Part shown: positions 35,302 to 44,750 of the stretch, one piece after another
Layout of the letters: every line of letters begins with the position of its first letter
Position numbering within the stretch: the stretch's first letter is position 1
NCBI RefSeq assembly: GCF_004362665.1
Contig: NZ_SNXR01000013.1
Span: forward strand, 248,001-312,000
Origin: Flavobacterium dankookense
GTDB lineage: Bacteria; Bacteroidota; Bacteroidia; Flavobacteriales; Flavobacteriaceae
Direction of reading: 5' to 3'
DNA: 64,000 bases
Made by a program: the position numbers and the translations under genes
The notes under the pieces: generated by a model
The model's database searches: none
Told to the model about the DNA's origin: nothing
The model's input: only the letters and a program-made list of their open reading frames with translations

Positions 35302-36210
35302 ATGAAAACAAACAAAATTTTATTGAATTCGATGATTTTATTATCATCAGTGGCTTTCGTTGCTAGCTGTAGTGATGACGATGGACCATCTTTACCTCCA
35401 ATTGGTGGATATGATTCCGCTAATGACGTTGGTGCTGCTGATTTAGTAGCTTATTGGCCATTGAACGGAAATGGTAAAGAATCATTATCCAATACAAATC
35501 CATCTAGTAGTGTTGGAGCCACTTATGAAGCAGGTGCAAAAGGACAAGGAGTTAAGTTAGCAAATGGTTATTTGGCTTACCCTCAAATTACGGCACTTGG
35601 TTCAACTATGCAAAACGTGACTATAAGTCTTTGGGCTAAAGTAACTAATAATGGTGGACCAGGTTCAACAACAGGAAGACCAACTATGTTATTTAACCTT
35701 GACAGACAAAACGAATGGGCAGGAAATATTAACTTATTTGCTGAAACAGGATGGTACGCTTCAACAAATGATACATTGGTATTGAAAGGACTAGCGGTAA
35801 TTAAAAACTTGGATGGTTCTGCTAATTTCCAAGATGTTATTAATTCTCCAAAACCTTCTGCAGCAGATATTGCTAATGGTCATGTAGGTAACGCAAACAA
35901 AAACGGAGCGAAATGGGCTCATTATGTAGCAACATGGGAAGCAAGTACTGGAAAATTCTTGTTGTACGCTAATGGTCAAAAAATATCTAATCCAGCTTTT
36001 GAAGTAAGAGGTGGCGGAAACCCATTACCACTAAACTTTTTTACACCTACAAAACCAATAATTGGAACTTTCCAAACAGTAGTTGCTGGAAATCCAGATG
36101 CATGGCAAACTCCAGCAGAAGCTAATATAGATGAGATCCGTGTGTGGAAAAAAACATTAAATGCTGCTGACATCAATGCGCTTTATGAACTAGAAAAAGC
36201 AGGAAGATAA
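35302..36210 (+). CDS. LamG/concanavalin-like surface lipoprotein (SusE/F position)
   Basis: A 302-aa lipoprotein (VAFVASCSDDDGPS; the acidic residues after Cys fit a surface export signal). Residues 50-300 form a concanavalin A-like/LamG beta-sandwich: LVAYWPLNGNGKESL at the start, VTISLWAKV, and NIDEIRVWKKTLNAADINALYE at the end. The third gene of a SusC/SusD operon usually codes a surface glycan-binding protein, so that is the inferred role. A terminator follows directly. Confidence 0.88.
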   Translation: MKTNKILLNSMILLSSVAFVASCSDDDGPSLPPIGGYDSANDVGAADLVAYWPLNGNGKESLSNTNPSSSVGATYEAGAKGQGVKLANGYLAYPQITALGSTMQNVTISLWAKVTNNGGPGSTTGRPTMLFNLDRQNEWAGNINLFAETGWYASTNDTLVLKGLAVIKNLDGSANFQDVINSPKPSAADIANGHVGNANKNGAKWAHYVATWEASTGKFLLYANGQKISNPAFEVRGGGNPLPLNFFTPTKPIIGTFQTVVAGNPDAWQTPAEANIDEIRVWKKTLNAADINALYELEKAGR

Positions 36211-36234
36211 TTCATGTTTTAATATAAATTTTAT

Positions 36235-36265
36235 AAAAGTCTGGCGGTTAGCCGTCAGACTTTTT
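36235..36265 (+). terminator. Terminator after the susCD-LamG operon
   Basis: Stem AAAAGTCTGGCGG / CCGTCAGACTTTT (one mismatch) with a short loop and a TTTTT tail, 24 bases after the stop codon. It probably lowers, but need not block, expression of the enzyme genes beyond it. Confidence 0.85.
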
Positions 36266-36291
36266 AATTCAATTATCTTTATTCATCAATC

Positions 36292-37662
36292 ATGAGATAC
36301 TTTTCAAAAATAATAAGCCTTTTACCATTTTTATTAATGTCTTGTTCTTGTTCGGATAAGTCAAACGGTCAGCCTGAACCTGAACCAATTCCACAACTTT
36401 CTGACGAAGAGTTAATGACAAAAGCACAGCAAGATGCCTTTAAGTACTTTTGGGATTATGCTGAAACCAATTCAAAACTAGCGCGCGAACGCTATCATGT
36501 CGATGAAACTTACGTTGATGCAAATCTTGTTGCCACAGGTGGTTCGGGATTTGGATTAATGAATATCATAGTCGGTATCGAAAGAGGATTTGTGCCTAGA
36601 AGTGAGGCAATAGCAAGATTAGAAACAGCACTAACGTTTCTTGAAAATGCAGATAGATTTCATGGTGCTTGGCCACATTGGTTAAATGGAACCAACGGGA
36701 ATGTTGTTCCTTTTGGAAACGATGATGATGGTGGTGATATTGTTGAAACTTCCTTTTTATGTCAAGGATTAATTTGTATTAGAGAATATTTCAAAGATGG
36801 TACTATTCAAGAACAGGCATTAGCTCAAAAAGCCGATGACTTGTGGAAAGGCGTAGAATGGAGTTGGTACACCAAAGGTGAAAATGCAATGTATTGGCAT
36901 TGGTCACCAAATTATGAATGGATAAAAAATTTCAAATTAGAAGGTTACAACGAATGTTTGATAACTTACATAATGGGTGCAGCTTCACCAACACATCCAA
37001 TTCCATCGGAAGCCTATCATCAAGCATGGGCAAGAAATGGAAATATTGTAACCGCAGCTTCCAATTATGGGTTTCCAAAAGTATTTAATTACAACGGTTC
37101 AAGTATCGTTGGTCCAATGTTCTGGGCGCATTATTCTTATTTAGGTCTTGACCCAAGAGGTTTAACCGATCAATATGCTAATTATTGGACGTTAACTCAA
37201 AATCATACTAAAATTATGCATGCGTATTGTGTTGCTAATCCTTTAAGCTACACTGGTTATGGTGAAGATTGTTGGGGATTAACAGCTAGTTATTCAAGAA
37301 ATGGCAATGGAACAGTTGGGTATACCGACCATAAACCAGGAAATGATAGAGGTGTAATTTCACCAACAGCAGCTTTGTCATCTTTTCCATATACACCAGT
37401 TGAGTCAATGAAAGCACTTCGCTTTTTCTATGAAAATGCTGATTGGAAAGACAGACTAATCGGAGTTGCTGGACCGTATGATGCTTTTTCACCACACTTT
37501 AATTGGTTTACAAGACGCTATCTTGCTATTGATCAAGGAACCATAGCACCAATGATAGAAAATCATAGAACTGGTCTACTTTGGAATTTATTTATGCAAG
37601 CACCTGAAGTACAGCAAGGTCTTCAAAATTTAGGATTTGCTTCGGCTCAGCACGGGTTTTAA
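36292..37662 (+). CDS. GH144-type glucanase (glucoamylase-like fold), lipoprotein
   Basis: A 456-aa lipoprotein (LMSCSCSD). The (alpha/alpha)6 glucoamylase-like domain covers residues 40-450: DAFKYFWDYAETNSKLARER, TGGSGFGLMNIIVGIERGF, FHGAWPHWLNGTNG, GGDIVETSFLCQGL, WHWSPNYEW, EDCWGLTASYS and FNWFTRRYLAIDQG. These match GH144, whose characterised members (Chitinophaga, Parabacteroides) act on beta-1,2-glucan or sophoro-oligosaccharides; that knowledge is recalled, not checked. It begins the enzyme set of locus 1, just after a terminator, with TATCTTTA as a weak -7 box. Confidence 0.85.
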   Translation: MRYFSKIISLLPFLLMSCSCSDKSNGQPEPEPIPQLSDEELMTKAQQDAFKYFWDYAETNSKLARERYHVDETYVDANLVATGGSGFGLMNIIVGIERGFVPRSEAIARLETALTFLENADRFHGAWPHWLNGTNGNVVPFGNDDDGGDIVETSFLCQGLICIREYFKDGTIQEQALAQKADDLWKGVEWSWYTKGENAMYWHWSPNYEWIKNFKLEGYNECLITYIMGAASPTHPIPSEAYHQAWARNGNIVTAASNYGFPKVFNYNGSSIVGPMFWAHYSYLGLDPRGLTDQYANYWTLTQNHTKIMHAYCVANPLSYTGYGEDCWGLTASYSRNGNGTVGYTDHKPGNDRGVISPTAALSSFPYTPVESMKALRFFYENADWKDRLIGVAGPYDAFSPHFNWFTRRYLAIDQGTIAPMIENHRTGLLWNLFMQAPEVQQGLQNLGFASAQHGF

Positions 37663-37675
37663 AATTTGTTAAATC

Positions 37676-38374
37676 ATGAAAATTAAAGCAGTTCTTGTTA
37701 CTTTTTTTATAATTATGAAGTTTAGTAGCTTTTCTCAAGAAATTCAAGGTAGTTTTTCAAAAGAAATAAAAACTAAACTTGAACTTAATTACATTCTTCA
37801 ATTACCAACCAACCAAAAAGAAAAGTTTCCATTACTAATTTTTCTTCATGGTTCTGGTGAAAGAGGAACAGATGTGAACTTGGTTAAAAGCCATAGTCCT
37901 TTTACTTATCAAAATTTAATAAAATCACCTGTTGCAATACTAGCACCACAATGTCCTTCGGATGTTTGGTGGGACACAACAGCAGTATATGAGCTTATTC
38001 AAGAAACCATTTCAAAATATAATATTGATAAATCCAGAATCTATATAACTGGGCTAAGCATGGGCGGTTGGGGAACATGGAAATTAGCCACTGAACATCC
38101 AGATCTTTTTGCAGCAGTTGCCACAGTTTGTGCGCCTGTAGATGTTTTAATGCTCATTAATGCGTCTAAATTAAACATGCCAATTCGTATTTATCATGGT
38201 GCTTTAGACGATGTTGTTCTAGCAGAAGACTCGATACTAATGCATCAAGAACTAAAAAAAGAAAATAAACAATCGGAATTATTTATATTTCCAAACGACA
38301 ATCATAATAGTTGGGATTCTACTTATTCCAACCCTGAATTTTATAAGTGGTTATTCGCACAGCAAAAAAAGTAA
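37676..38374 (+). CDS. Alpha/beta hydrolase (esterase / dienelactone-hydrolase-like)
   Basis: A 232-aa secreted hydrolase with signal peptide ending FSQ. Oxyanion loop LLIFLHGSGERG; nucleophile elbow GLSMGGWGTW; acid in RIYHGALDDVVL; base in PNDNHNSWDS. This catalytic set is complete and resembles polyhydroxybutyrate-depolymerase-type or CE1-type esterases found in glycan loci, which remove acyl groups from sugars. It lies 13 bp after the GH144 gene and 6 bp before the GH3 gene, so the three form one operon. Confidence 0.85.
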   Translation: MKIKAVLVTFFIIMKFSSFSQEIQGSFSKEIKTKLELNYILQLPTNQKEKFPLLIFLHGSGERGTDVNLVKSHSPFTYQNLIKSPVAILAPQCPSDVWWDTTAVYELIQETISKYNIDKSRIYITGLSMGGWGTWKLATEHPDLFAAVATVCAPVDVLMLINASKLNMPIRIYHGALDDVVLAEDSILMHQELKKENKQSELFIFPNDNHNSWDSTYSNPEFYKWLFAQQKK

Positions 38375-38380
38375 ATTATA

Positions 38381-40681
38381 ATGAAGCCTACCAAAAACCT
38401 ATTACTATTGTTTTTGTTCCTGTCAGGAATAAGTTTGAATGCGCAAAAGAAAGCAACAAAGACAATAGCTCCAAAAGAACAATTTATAGCAGAACTAATG
38501 GCAAAAATGACTATTGATGAAAAGATAGGTCAGTTGAATTTGCCAACTTCTGGCGATATTACTACTGGACAAGCCAATAGTTCAAACGTTGCTAAAAATA
38601 TAGAACAGGGAAAAGTAGGAGGTTTATTCAATATCAAATCGGTTGCTAAAATTAAAGAAGTTCAAAAGATTGCAGTCGAAAAAAGCCGTTTGAAAATTCC
38701 ATTACTTTTTGGAATGGATGTTATTCACGGATATGAAACAACATTCCCAATTCCGCTTGGTTTGTCTTGTACTTGGGATATGAACGCTATCAAAAGAAGT
38801 GCTCAAATTGCTGCTCAAGAAGCGAGTGCTGACGGAATTAACTGGACATTTTCGCCAATGGTTGATATTTCTCGCGATCCACGTTGGGGAAGAGTTTCAG
38901 AAGGTTCAGGAGAAGATGCTTATTTAGGAAGTCAAGTCGCCAAAGCGATGGTAACTGGTTATCAAGGTGATGATTTGTCAAAAAATAACACCTTACTTTC
39001 TTGTGTAAAACACTTTGCACTTTATGGTGCGCCAGAAGCTGGTCGTGATTACAACACCGTTGACATGAGCCGAATTAGAATGTACAACGAGTATTTCCCG
39101 CCATACAAAGCGGCTATCGATGCTGGTGTTGGTTCAGTAATGGCATCATTTAACGAAATTGACGGAATTCCAGCCACTGGAAATAAATGGTTAATGACAG
39201 ATGTTTTACGAAAACAATGGGGTTTTAAAGGCTTCGTTGTCACTGATTATACTGGTATTATGGAAATGGAATATCATGGTGTTGGCGATTTGCAAACGGT
39301 TTCAGCTTTAGCACTAAAAGCAGGAATAGAAATGGATATGGTGAGTGACGGTTTTCTTGGCACATTAAAAAAATCTCTCGATGAAGGAAAAGTAACTATT
39401 CAAGAAATTGATCGTGCAGTTCGTTTAATCCTTAATGCAAAATACGATTTAGGTTTGTTTCACGATCCATACAGATATTGTGATGAAAAAAGAGCCAAAA
39501 CCGAAATCTTTACAACCTTAAATAGAAGTGAAGCTAGAAAAATTGCAGCCCAATCATTGGTTTTGTTAAAAAATGACAATCAACTACTTCCTTTAAAAAA
39601 ATCAGGAACAGTTGCTGTGATTGGACCATTGGCTGATGCCAAAGAGAATATGGCTGGAACTTGGAGTGTAGCAACTAAACAAGAAAACTCTATTTCTTTA
39701 CTAGCTGGAATACAGTCTGTCGTTGGAACATCTGCGAAAGTATTATACGCCAAAGGAAGTAATTTAGATTATGATGAACAGTTGGAAGAACGCGCAACGA
39801 TGTTTGGAAAAACGTTACATCGTGACAAACGAACTAAAGAGGAATTGCTATCAGAAGCAGTAAAAATAGCCAATCAATCCGATGTGATTATTTTAGCCAT
39901 AGGAGAATCAGCGGAATTTAGTGGCGAATCGAGTAGCAGAACAAATATTAAAATACCACAAGCACAAAAAGACTTATTAGCAGCATTACAAAAAACAGGA
40001 AAACCAATTGTATTAACCTTATTTACTGGTCGTCCTTTGGATTTAACGGATGAAAATGCAACTGTTCCTGCGATTTTAAATACGTGGTTTGCCGGAAGCG
40101 AAGCAGGTTATGCTATAGCCGATGTATTATTTGGCAACGAAAATCCATCAGGTAAATTAACCATGACTTTTCCTCGAACGATTGGTCAAATTCCGATTTA
40201 TTACGCTGCAAAAAATACAGGAAGACCTTTAGGTAACAAAGAAGGAAAATTTGAAAAGTTTAAAACTAACTATATCGATGAAAGAAACGAACCCTTATTT
40301 CCATTTGGATTTGGATTAAGTTATACTACTTTCAGCTATGGCAATCTTTCTATTTCATCTAATAAAATGGCAGCTAACGAAACAATTAAAGTATCCGTTC
40401 CTGTAACCAATTCGGGTAATTATGATGGAAAAGAAGTCGTTCAATTATACATTCGCGATGTTGTTGGTTCGGTAACAAGACCAATAAAAGAATTGAAAGG
40501 TTTTCAAAAAATTGAATTTAAAAAAGGAGAAACTAAAACCGTAACGTTCGAAATAACTATAGACGATTTAAAATTTTATAATTCTGATTTGCAATTTGTT
40601 GCAGAACCAGGAAAGTTCGAAGTATTTATCGGGACAAACTCTGATACTACTAGCAAGATAGAATTTGATTTGGTTAATTAA
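38381..40681 (+). CDS. bglX: Glycoside hydrolase family 3 beta-glucosidase
   Basis: A 766-aa periplasmic retaining beta-glucosidase. Signal peptide ending LNAQ. The GH3 N-terminal barrel carries LFGMDVIHGYETTFPIPLG, WTFSPMVDISRDPRWGR, KHFALYGAPEAGRDYN and the nucleophile Asp in GFVVTDYTG; the C-terminal domain follows (VAVIGPLADAKENMAGTWS), then a fibronectin III-like domain (PFGFGLSYTTF onward). Length equals that of E. coli BglX. It probably turns oligosaccharides released by the GH144 enzyme into glucose. Confidence 0.93.
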   Translation: MKPTKNLLLLFLFLSGISLNAQKKATKTIAPKEQFIAELMAKMTIDEKIGQLNLPTSGDITTGQANSSNVAKNIEQGKVGGLFNIKSVAKIKEVQKIAVEKSRLKIPLLFGMDVIHGYETTFPIPLGLSCTWDMNAIKRSAQIAAQEASADGINWTFSPMVDISRDPRWGRVSEGSGEDAYLGSQVAKAMVTGYQGDDLSKNNTLLSCVKHFALYGAPEAGRDYNTVDMSRIRMYNEYFPPYKAAIDAGVGSVMASFNEIDGIPATGNKWLMTDVLRKQWGFKGFVVTDYTGIMEMEYHGVGDLQTVSALALKAGIEMDMVSDGFLGTLKKSLDEGKVTIQEIDRAVRLILNAKYDLGLFHDPYRYCDEKRAKTEIFTTLNRSEARKIAAQSLVLLKNDNQLLPLKKSGTVAVIGPLADAKENMAGTWSVATKQENSISLLAGIQSVVGTSAKVLYAKGSNLDYDEQLEERATMFGKTLHRDKRTKEELLSEAVKIANQSDVIILAIGESAEFSGESSSRTNIKIPQAQKDLLAALQKTGKPIVLTLFTGRPLDLTDENATVPAILNTWFAGSEAGYAIADVLFGNENPSGKLTMTFPRTIGQIPIYYAAKNTGRPLGNKEGKFEKFKTNYIDERNEPLFPFGFGLSYTTFSYGNLSISSNKMAANETIKVSVPVTNSGNYDGKEVVQLYIRDVVGSVTRPIKELKGFQKIEFKKGETKTVTFEITIDDLKFYNSDLQFVAEPGKFEVFIGTNSDTTSKIEFDLVN

Positions 40682-40701
40682 ATTTGTTGTGCACTTCGAG
40701 G

Positions 40702-40736
40702 AAAACCCTTTGGTCATTTGCCGGAGGGTTTTTTTA
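40702..40736 (+). terminator. Terminator after the GH3 gene
   Basis: AAAACCCT / AGGGTTTT arms with a partly paired inner TTGG/CCGG, followed by a T-run. It divides the GH144-esterase-GH3 operon from GH97. Confidence 0.75.
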
Positions 40737-40778
40737 AATATTCCAAGTTATTTCTATCTTTAGCAAAAATATAACTAC

Positions 40779-42878
40779 ATGAAAAAAATATTCTTTGTCA
40801 TTTTACTTTTGTTTGCTTTTACCGTCAATGCACAAACTATTCTATCACCATCAAAACAAGTTTCACTCGACTTTAAGTTGACTGCTAATGGCATTCCAAC
40901 CTATGCTGTTACCTATAAAAATAAACCAGTGGTACTTCAAAGTTCGATGGGAATATATTTAAAAGATGGTTCCAATCTTGCTACCAATTTTTCTAGCGAA
41001 GGCAAAAAAAATATAACGTTCAACGAAAGTTGGAAACCTGTTTTAGGCGAACAATCAAGTATCGTTAATCACTATAACGAAATGACAGTTGCCTTGTCGC
41101 AAGCTGGAACGAATAGAAAAATGAATATCATTTTCAAGGTGTATGATGAAGGAGTAGCTTTTCGCTATGAATTTCCAAAACAAAAAGACTTGAATTATTT
41201 TATCATTAAAGAGGAGAAAACCGAGTTTAACTTAGCAGGAAATCATAAAGCATTTTGGATACCTGGCGATTTTGATAGTCAAGAATACGAATACAACGAA
41301 ACGCTTTTATCTGGAGTTGATACTGAAAAAATAAACCTGAACAACGGAATTGGAGTAAAATCCATTGCAGCAAAATATGCCGTTCAATCGCCATTAATGA
41401 TGAAATCTGCTGATGGTTTATACATCAATATCTTCGAAGCCGCAACAGTAAACTATCCTGTGATGCATCTTGAATTAAATCCAAAAACCTTCGGATTAAC
41501 TTCTATTTTAGCACCCAATGCTATTGGCGATAAAGCCTATTTGCAAGCACCATGCGTTTCTCCTTGGAGAACAATTATGGTTAGCGATGATGCACGAACT
41601 ATTGTGAGTTCAAAAATGACTTTAAACCTAAACGAACCTTCAAAAATTGAAGATACTTCGTGGATTAAACCAATGAAATATGTTGGTATTTGGTGGGAAA
41701 TGCACGTGGGTAAATCTACTTGGGATTATGCAGGTTCACAAAATGCACAAAATACCGAAACCAGAGAATTAATTGCCAGTGGAAAACACGGAGCAACAAC
41801 AGAAAATACCAAACGTTACATTGATTTTGCAGCAAAACACGGTTTCGACGGTGTGTTAGTTGAAGGTTGGAACGTCGGTTGGGAAGATTGGTTTGGCAAT
41901 TGGAAAGAAGATGTTTTCGATTTTGTAACACCTTATCCTGATTATAATTTAGCCGAAATCAATGCCTATGCTAAATCAAAAGGAGTGAAAATGATTATGC
42001 ACCACGAAACTTCAGGTTCTGTGGCAAATTATGAAAGACATCTTGATAGAGCTTTAGAATTGATGAAAAAATACGGTTATCCTGCCGCAAAATCAGGTTA
42101 TGTTGGTAAAATTATTCCCCGTGGCGAATTCCATGACGGACAATCGATGGTTAATCATTACAATCACGTAGCGCGTCGTTTTGCCGATTATAAATTGATG
42201 GTCAACTCACACGAAAGTTCACGCCCAACAGGTTACCACAGAACCTATCCAAACTATATCGCAGCCGAAGCCGCTCGCGGAAACGAATTCAATGCGTGGA
42301 GTAACGGAAATCCGCCAATGCACGAAACCATTTTACCATTTACACGTTTACTTGGTGGACCAATGGATTATACGCCAGGAATTTTTGAAATCAAAATGAG
42401 CGCGTACGACAAAACTAAAAAAGAGCAAGTTCACACGACTTTAGCCAAACAATTAGCACTATATGTAACCATGTATTCTCCGTTGCAAATGGCAGCCGAT
42501 TTACCCGAAAACTACGAAAAATATCCCGATGCCTTTCAGTTCATCAAAGACGTTGCAGCCGATTGGCAAGACAGCAAATACCTCGAAGCGGAACCAGGCG
42601 ATTATTTAACCGTTGCCCGAAAAGATAAAAAATCCGAAAATTGGTTTCTTGGAGCCATCACCGACGAAAATGCTAGAACTTCTGAAATCAAACTCGATTT
42701 TCTTTCGCCAAATAAAAAATACAAAGCCACCATTTATCAAGACGGAAAAACAGCCCATTGGGAGAAAAACCCAATCAACTACGAGATAAAAACGATGACC
42801 GTTACTTCAAAATCAAAATTAAAACTGGTTTTGGCAGCTGGCGGTGGAACGGCTATTAGCTTTACTCCAATCAATTAA
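40779..42878 (+). CDS. Glycoside hydrolase family 97 (SusB-like alpha-glucosidase)
   Basis: A 699-aa periplasmic enzyme with signal peptide ending VNAQ. N-terminal beta-sandwich, central barrel (MKYVGIWWEMHVGKSTWDY, GFDGVLVEGWNVGWEDW) and C-terminal beta domain. IMHHETSGSVANYERHLDRA and MVNSHESSRPTGYHRTYPN carry the two glutamates that in inverting GH97 alpha-glucosidases such as SusB act as base; retaining GH97 alpha-galactosidases have an Asp nucleophile instead. So an inverting alpha-glucosidase is predicted. It is preceded by TATCTTTA (40755-40762), a near match to a -7 box. Confidence 0.92.
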   Translation: MKKIFFVILLLFAFTVNAQTILSPSKQVSLDFKLTANGIPTYAVTYKNKPVVLQSSMGIYLKDGSNLATNFSSEGKKNITFNESWKPVLGEQSSIVNHYNEMTVALSQAGTNRKMNIIFKVYDEGVAFRYEFPKQKDLNYFIIKEEKTEFNLAGNHKAFWIPGDFDSQEYEYNETLLSGVDTEKINLNNGIGVKSIAAKYAVQSPLMMKSADGLYINIFEAATVNYPVMHLELNPKTFGLTSILAPNAIGDKAYLQAPCVSPWRTIMVSDDARTIVSSKMTLNLNEPSKIEDTSWIKPMKYVGIWWEMHVGKSTWDYAGSQNAQNTETRELIASGKHGATTENTKRYIDFAAKHGFDGVLVEGWNVGWEDWFGNWKEDVFDFVTPYPDYNLAEINAYAKSKGVKMIMHHETSGSVANYERHLDRALELMKKYGYPAAKSGYVGKIIPRGEFHDGQSMVNHYNHVARRFADYKLMVNSHESSRPTGYHRTYPNYIAAEAARGNEFNAWSNGNPPMHETILPFTRLLGGPMDYTPGIFEIKMSAYDKTKKEQVHTTLAKQLALYVTMYSPLQMAADLPENYEKYPDAFQFIKDVAADWQDSKYLEAEPGDYLTVARKDKKSENWFLGAITDENARTSEIKLDFLSPNKKYKATIYQDGKTAHWEKNPINYEIKTMTVTSKSKLKLVLAAGGGTAISFTPIN

Positions 42879-42910
42879 GAATTACGAATTACAAATTAAA
42901 AATTTGGATT

Positions 42911-44674
42911 ATGAATAGAGTTTTATTTTTGATGGTTTTACTTTTTTCGATTTTTTCGATTGGAGTTACTGCACAAAATAAAACCTATTGCAATCCAATC
43001 AATATTGACTACGGTTATTGTCCAATTCCTGATTTTGTAAAACAAGGAAAACATCGGGCTACAGCTGATCCTGTTATCACTTTTTTTAAAGGCGAATATT
43101 ATCTTTTTTCTACCAATCAATGGGGTTATTGGCATAGTAAAGATATGTCTGATTGGAAATTTATTTCTAAAAAATTCCTTCGACCAGAACATAAAGTCTA
43201 TGACGAACTTTGCGCGCCATCGTTGTCTTTTGTCAATGATACATTGCTTGTTGTTGGTTCAACCCACGGAAAGGATTTCCCACTTTGGATGAGTACCAAT
43301 CCGTCAAAAGGCGAGTGGAAAGAACTTATCCACAAATCGGAAGCTGCCGCTTGGGATCCGCAAATCTTTTGGGACAAAGACACTGACGAAGTTTATGAAT
43401 ATTATGGTTCGAGTAATTTATATCCATTGTATGGCATGAAACTCAACCGCAAAACGTTTCAACCCGAAGGCGAACGCATTCCGGTTTTAGCATTGAACGA
43501 CGACGAACACGGTTGGGAACGCTTTGGTGAAAACAACGACAATACGTTTTTACAACCGTTTACCGAAGGTGCTTTTATGACCAAACACAACGGTAAGTAT
43601 TATTTGCAATATGGCGCGCCAGGAACTGAATTCAGTGGTTATGCCGATGGCGTTTATGTTGGCAATCATCCGCTTGGACCTTTTGAATACCAATCGCACA
43701 ATCCGTTTTCCTATAAACCTGGCGGATTTGCACGCGGTGCAGGACATGGTGCTACTTTTACCGATGGTAACGATAAATATTGGCATGTTTCCACCATTGG
43801 TGTTTGTGTAAAAAATAACTTCGAACGCCGATTGGGCATTTGGCCTGCTGGTTTTGATAAAGATGATGTTTTGTATTCAAACACAGCCTATGGCGATTAT
43901 CCAACGTTTTTACCATCGGAAAACAAAGGTCATTTAAGCGAAAGCTTTGCCGGTTGGATGTTACTCAATTACAACAAACCCGTTCAGGTTTCGTCAACGC
44001 TAGGTGGTTTTCAACCCAATCTTGCTGTTGATGAAGATATCAAAACCTATTGGTCGGCAAAAACGGCTAACAAAGGCGAATATTTGATTTCTGATTTAGG
44101 CGAAAAAAGTACCATCAACGCGATACAAATCAACTATGCTGACCAAGATGCGGACATCATGGGCAAACCCGATACCACAACTGGACACAAATACATCATT
44201 TACACTTCTGACGATAACAAGAATTGGAAAATAGCAATTGATAAAAGCAAAAGCACCAAAGACGTGCCGCACGAATATATTGAGTTGCAAAAGCCACTCG
44301 TTGCTCGTTATTTGAAGTTAGAAAATATCAGTATGCCAACAGGTAAATTTGCTATTAGCGGTTTTCGTATTTTTGGAAAAGGAAGCGGCGAAAAACCATC
44401 CGAAGTAAAAGGATTTGTTCCGTTACGTTCTGGACCAGGAGTGAAAGGCGAACGCAGAAACGTTTGGTTCAAATGGCAACAAGAACCTAATGCCGATGGT
44501 TACGTAATTTACTTCGGTAAATCGGCGGACAAATTATACGGTTCGATTATGGTGTATGGCAAAACCGAATACTATTTCAACGGACTAGACCGTTCGGATG
44601 CGTATTATTTCCAAATTGAAGCGTTTAATAACAACGGAATAGGAGCGAAGAGCGAGATTAAGAAAGCAGATTAA
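42911..44674 (+). CDS. GH43-like five-blade propeller enzyme with discoidin and FnIII domains
   Basis: A 587-aa secreted protein (signal ending VTAQ). The N-terminal propeller has a GH43-type triad: Asp in RATADPVITFFKGEYYLF, Asp in AAWDPQIFWD and Glu in FTEGAFMTKHNGKYYLQYG. Residues about 345-495 are an F5/8 type C (discoidin) carbohydrate-binding domain (PVQVSSTLGGFQPNLAVDED), and the end is a fibronectin III-like module (VWFKWQQEPNADGYVIYFG). The sugar specificity cannot be read. It ends the enzyme set of locus 1. Confidence 0.85.
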   Translation: MNRVLFLMVLLFSIFSIGVTAQNKTYCNPINIDYGYCPIPDFVKQGKHRATADPVITFFKGEYYLFSTNQWGYWHSKDMSDWKFISKKFLRPEHKVYDELCAPSLSFVNDTLLVVGSTHGKDFPLWMSTNPSKGEWKELIHKSEAAAWDPQIFWDKDTDEVYEYYGSSNLYPLYGMKLNRKTFQPEGERIPVLALNDDEHGWERFGENNDNTFLQPFTEGAFMTKHNGKYYLQYGAPGTEFSGYADGVYVGNHPLGPFEYQSHNPFSYKPGGFARGAGHGATFTDGNDKYWHVSTIGVCVKNNFERRLGIWPAGFDKDDVLYSNTAYGDYPTFLPSENKGHLSESFAGWMLLNYNKPVQVSSTLGGFQPNLAVDEDIKTYWSAKTANKGEYLISDLGEKSTINAIQINYADQDADIMGKPDTTTGHKYIIYTSDDNKNWKIAIDKSKSTKDVPHEYIELQKPLVARYLKLENISMPTGKFAISGFRIFGKGSGEKPSEVKGFVPLRSGPGVKGERRNVWFKWQQEPNADGYVIYFGKSADKLYGSIMVYGKTEYYFNGLDRSDAYYFQIEAFNNNGIGAKSEIKKAD

Positions 44675-44675
44675 A

Positions 44676-44715
44676 TTAAAAATTACGAATTACGAATTAC
44701 GAATTACGAATTAAA
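44676..44715. repeat. AATTACG heptamer repeats
   Basis: Four to five copies of a 7-bp AATTACG unit between the GH43-like and MFS genes; one diverged pair also precedes the GH43-like gene (42879-42895). A simple intergenic repeat, without coding potential. Confidence 0.7.
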
Positions 44716-44750
44716 AACTATTAATTAACCACTAACCAATATAAAAAACC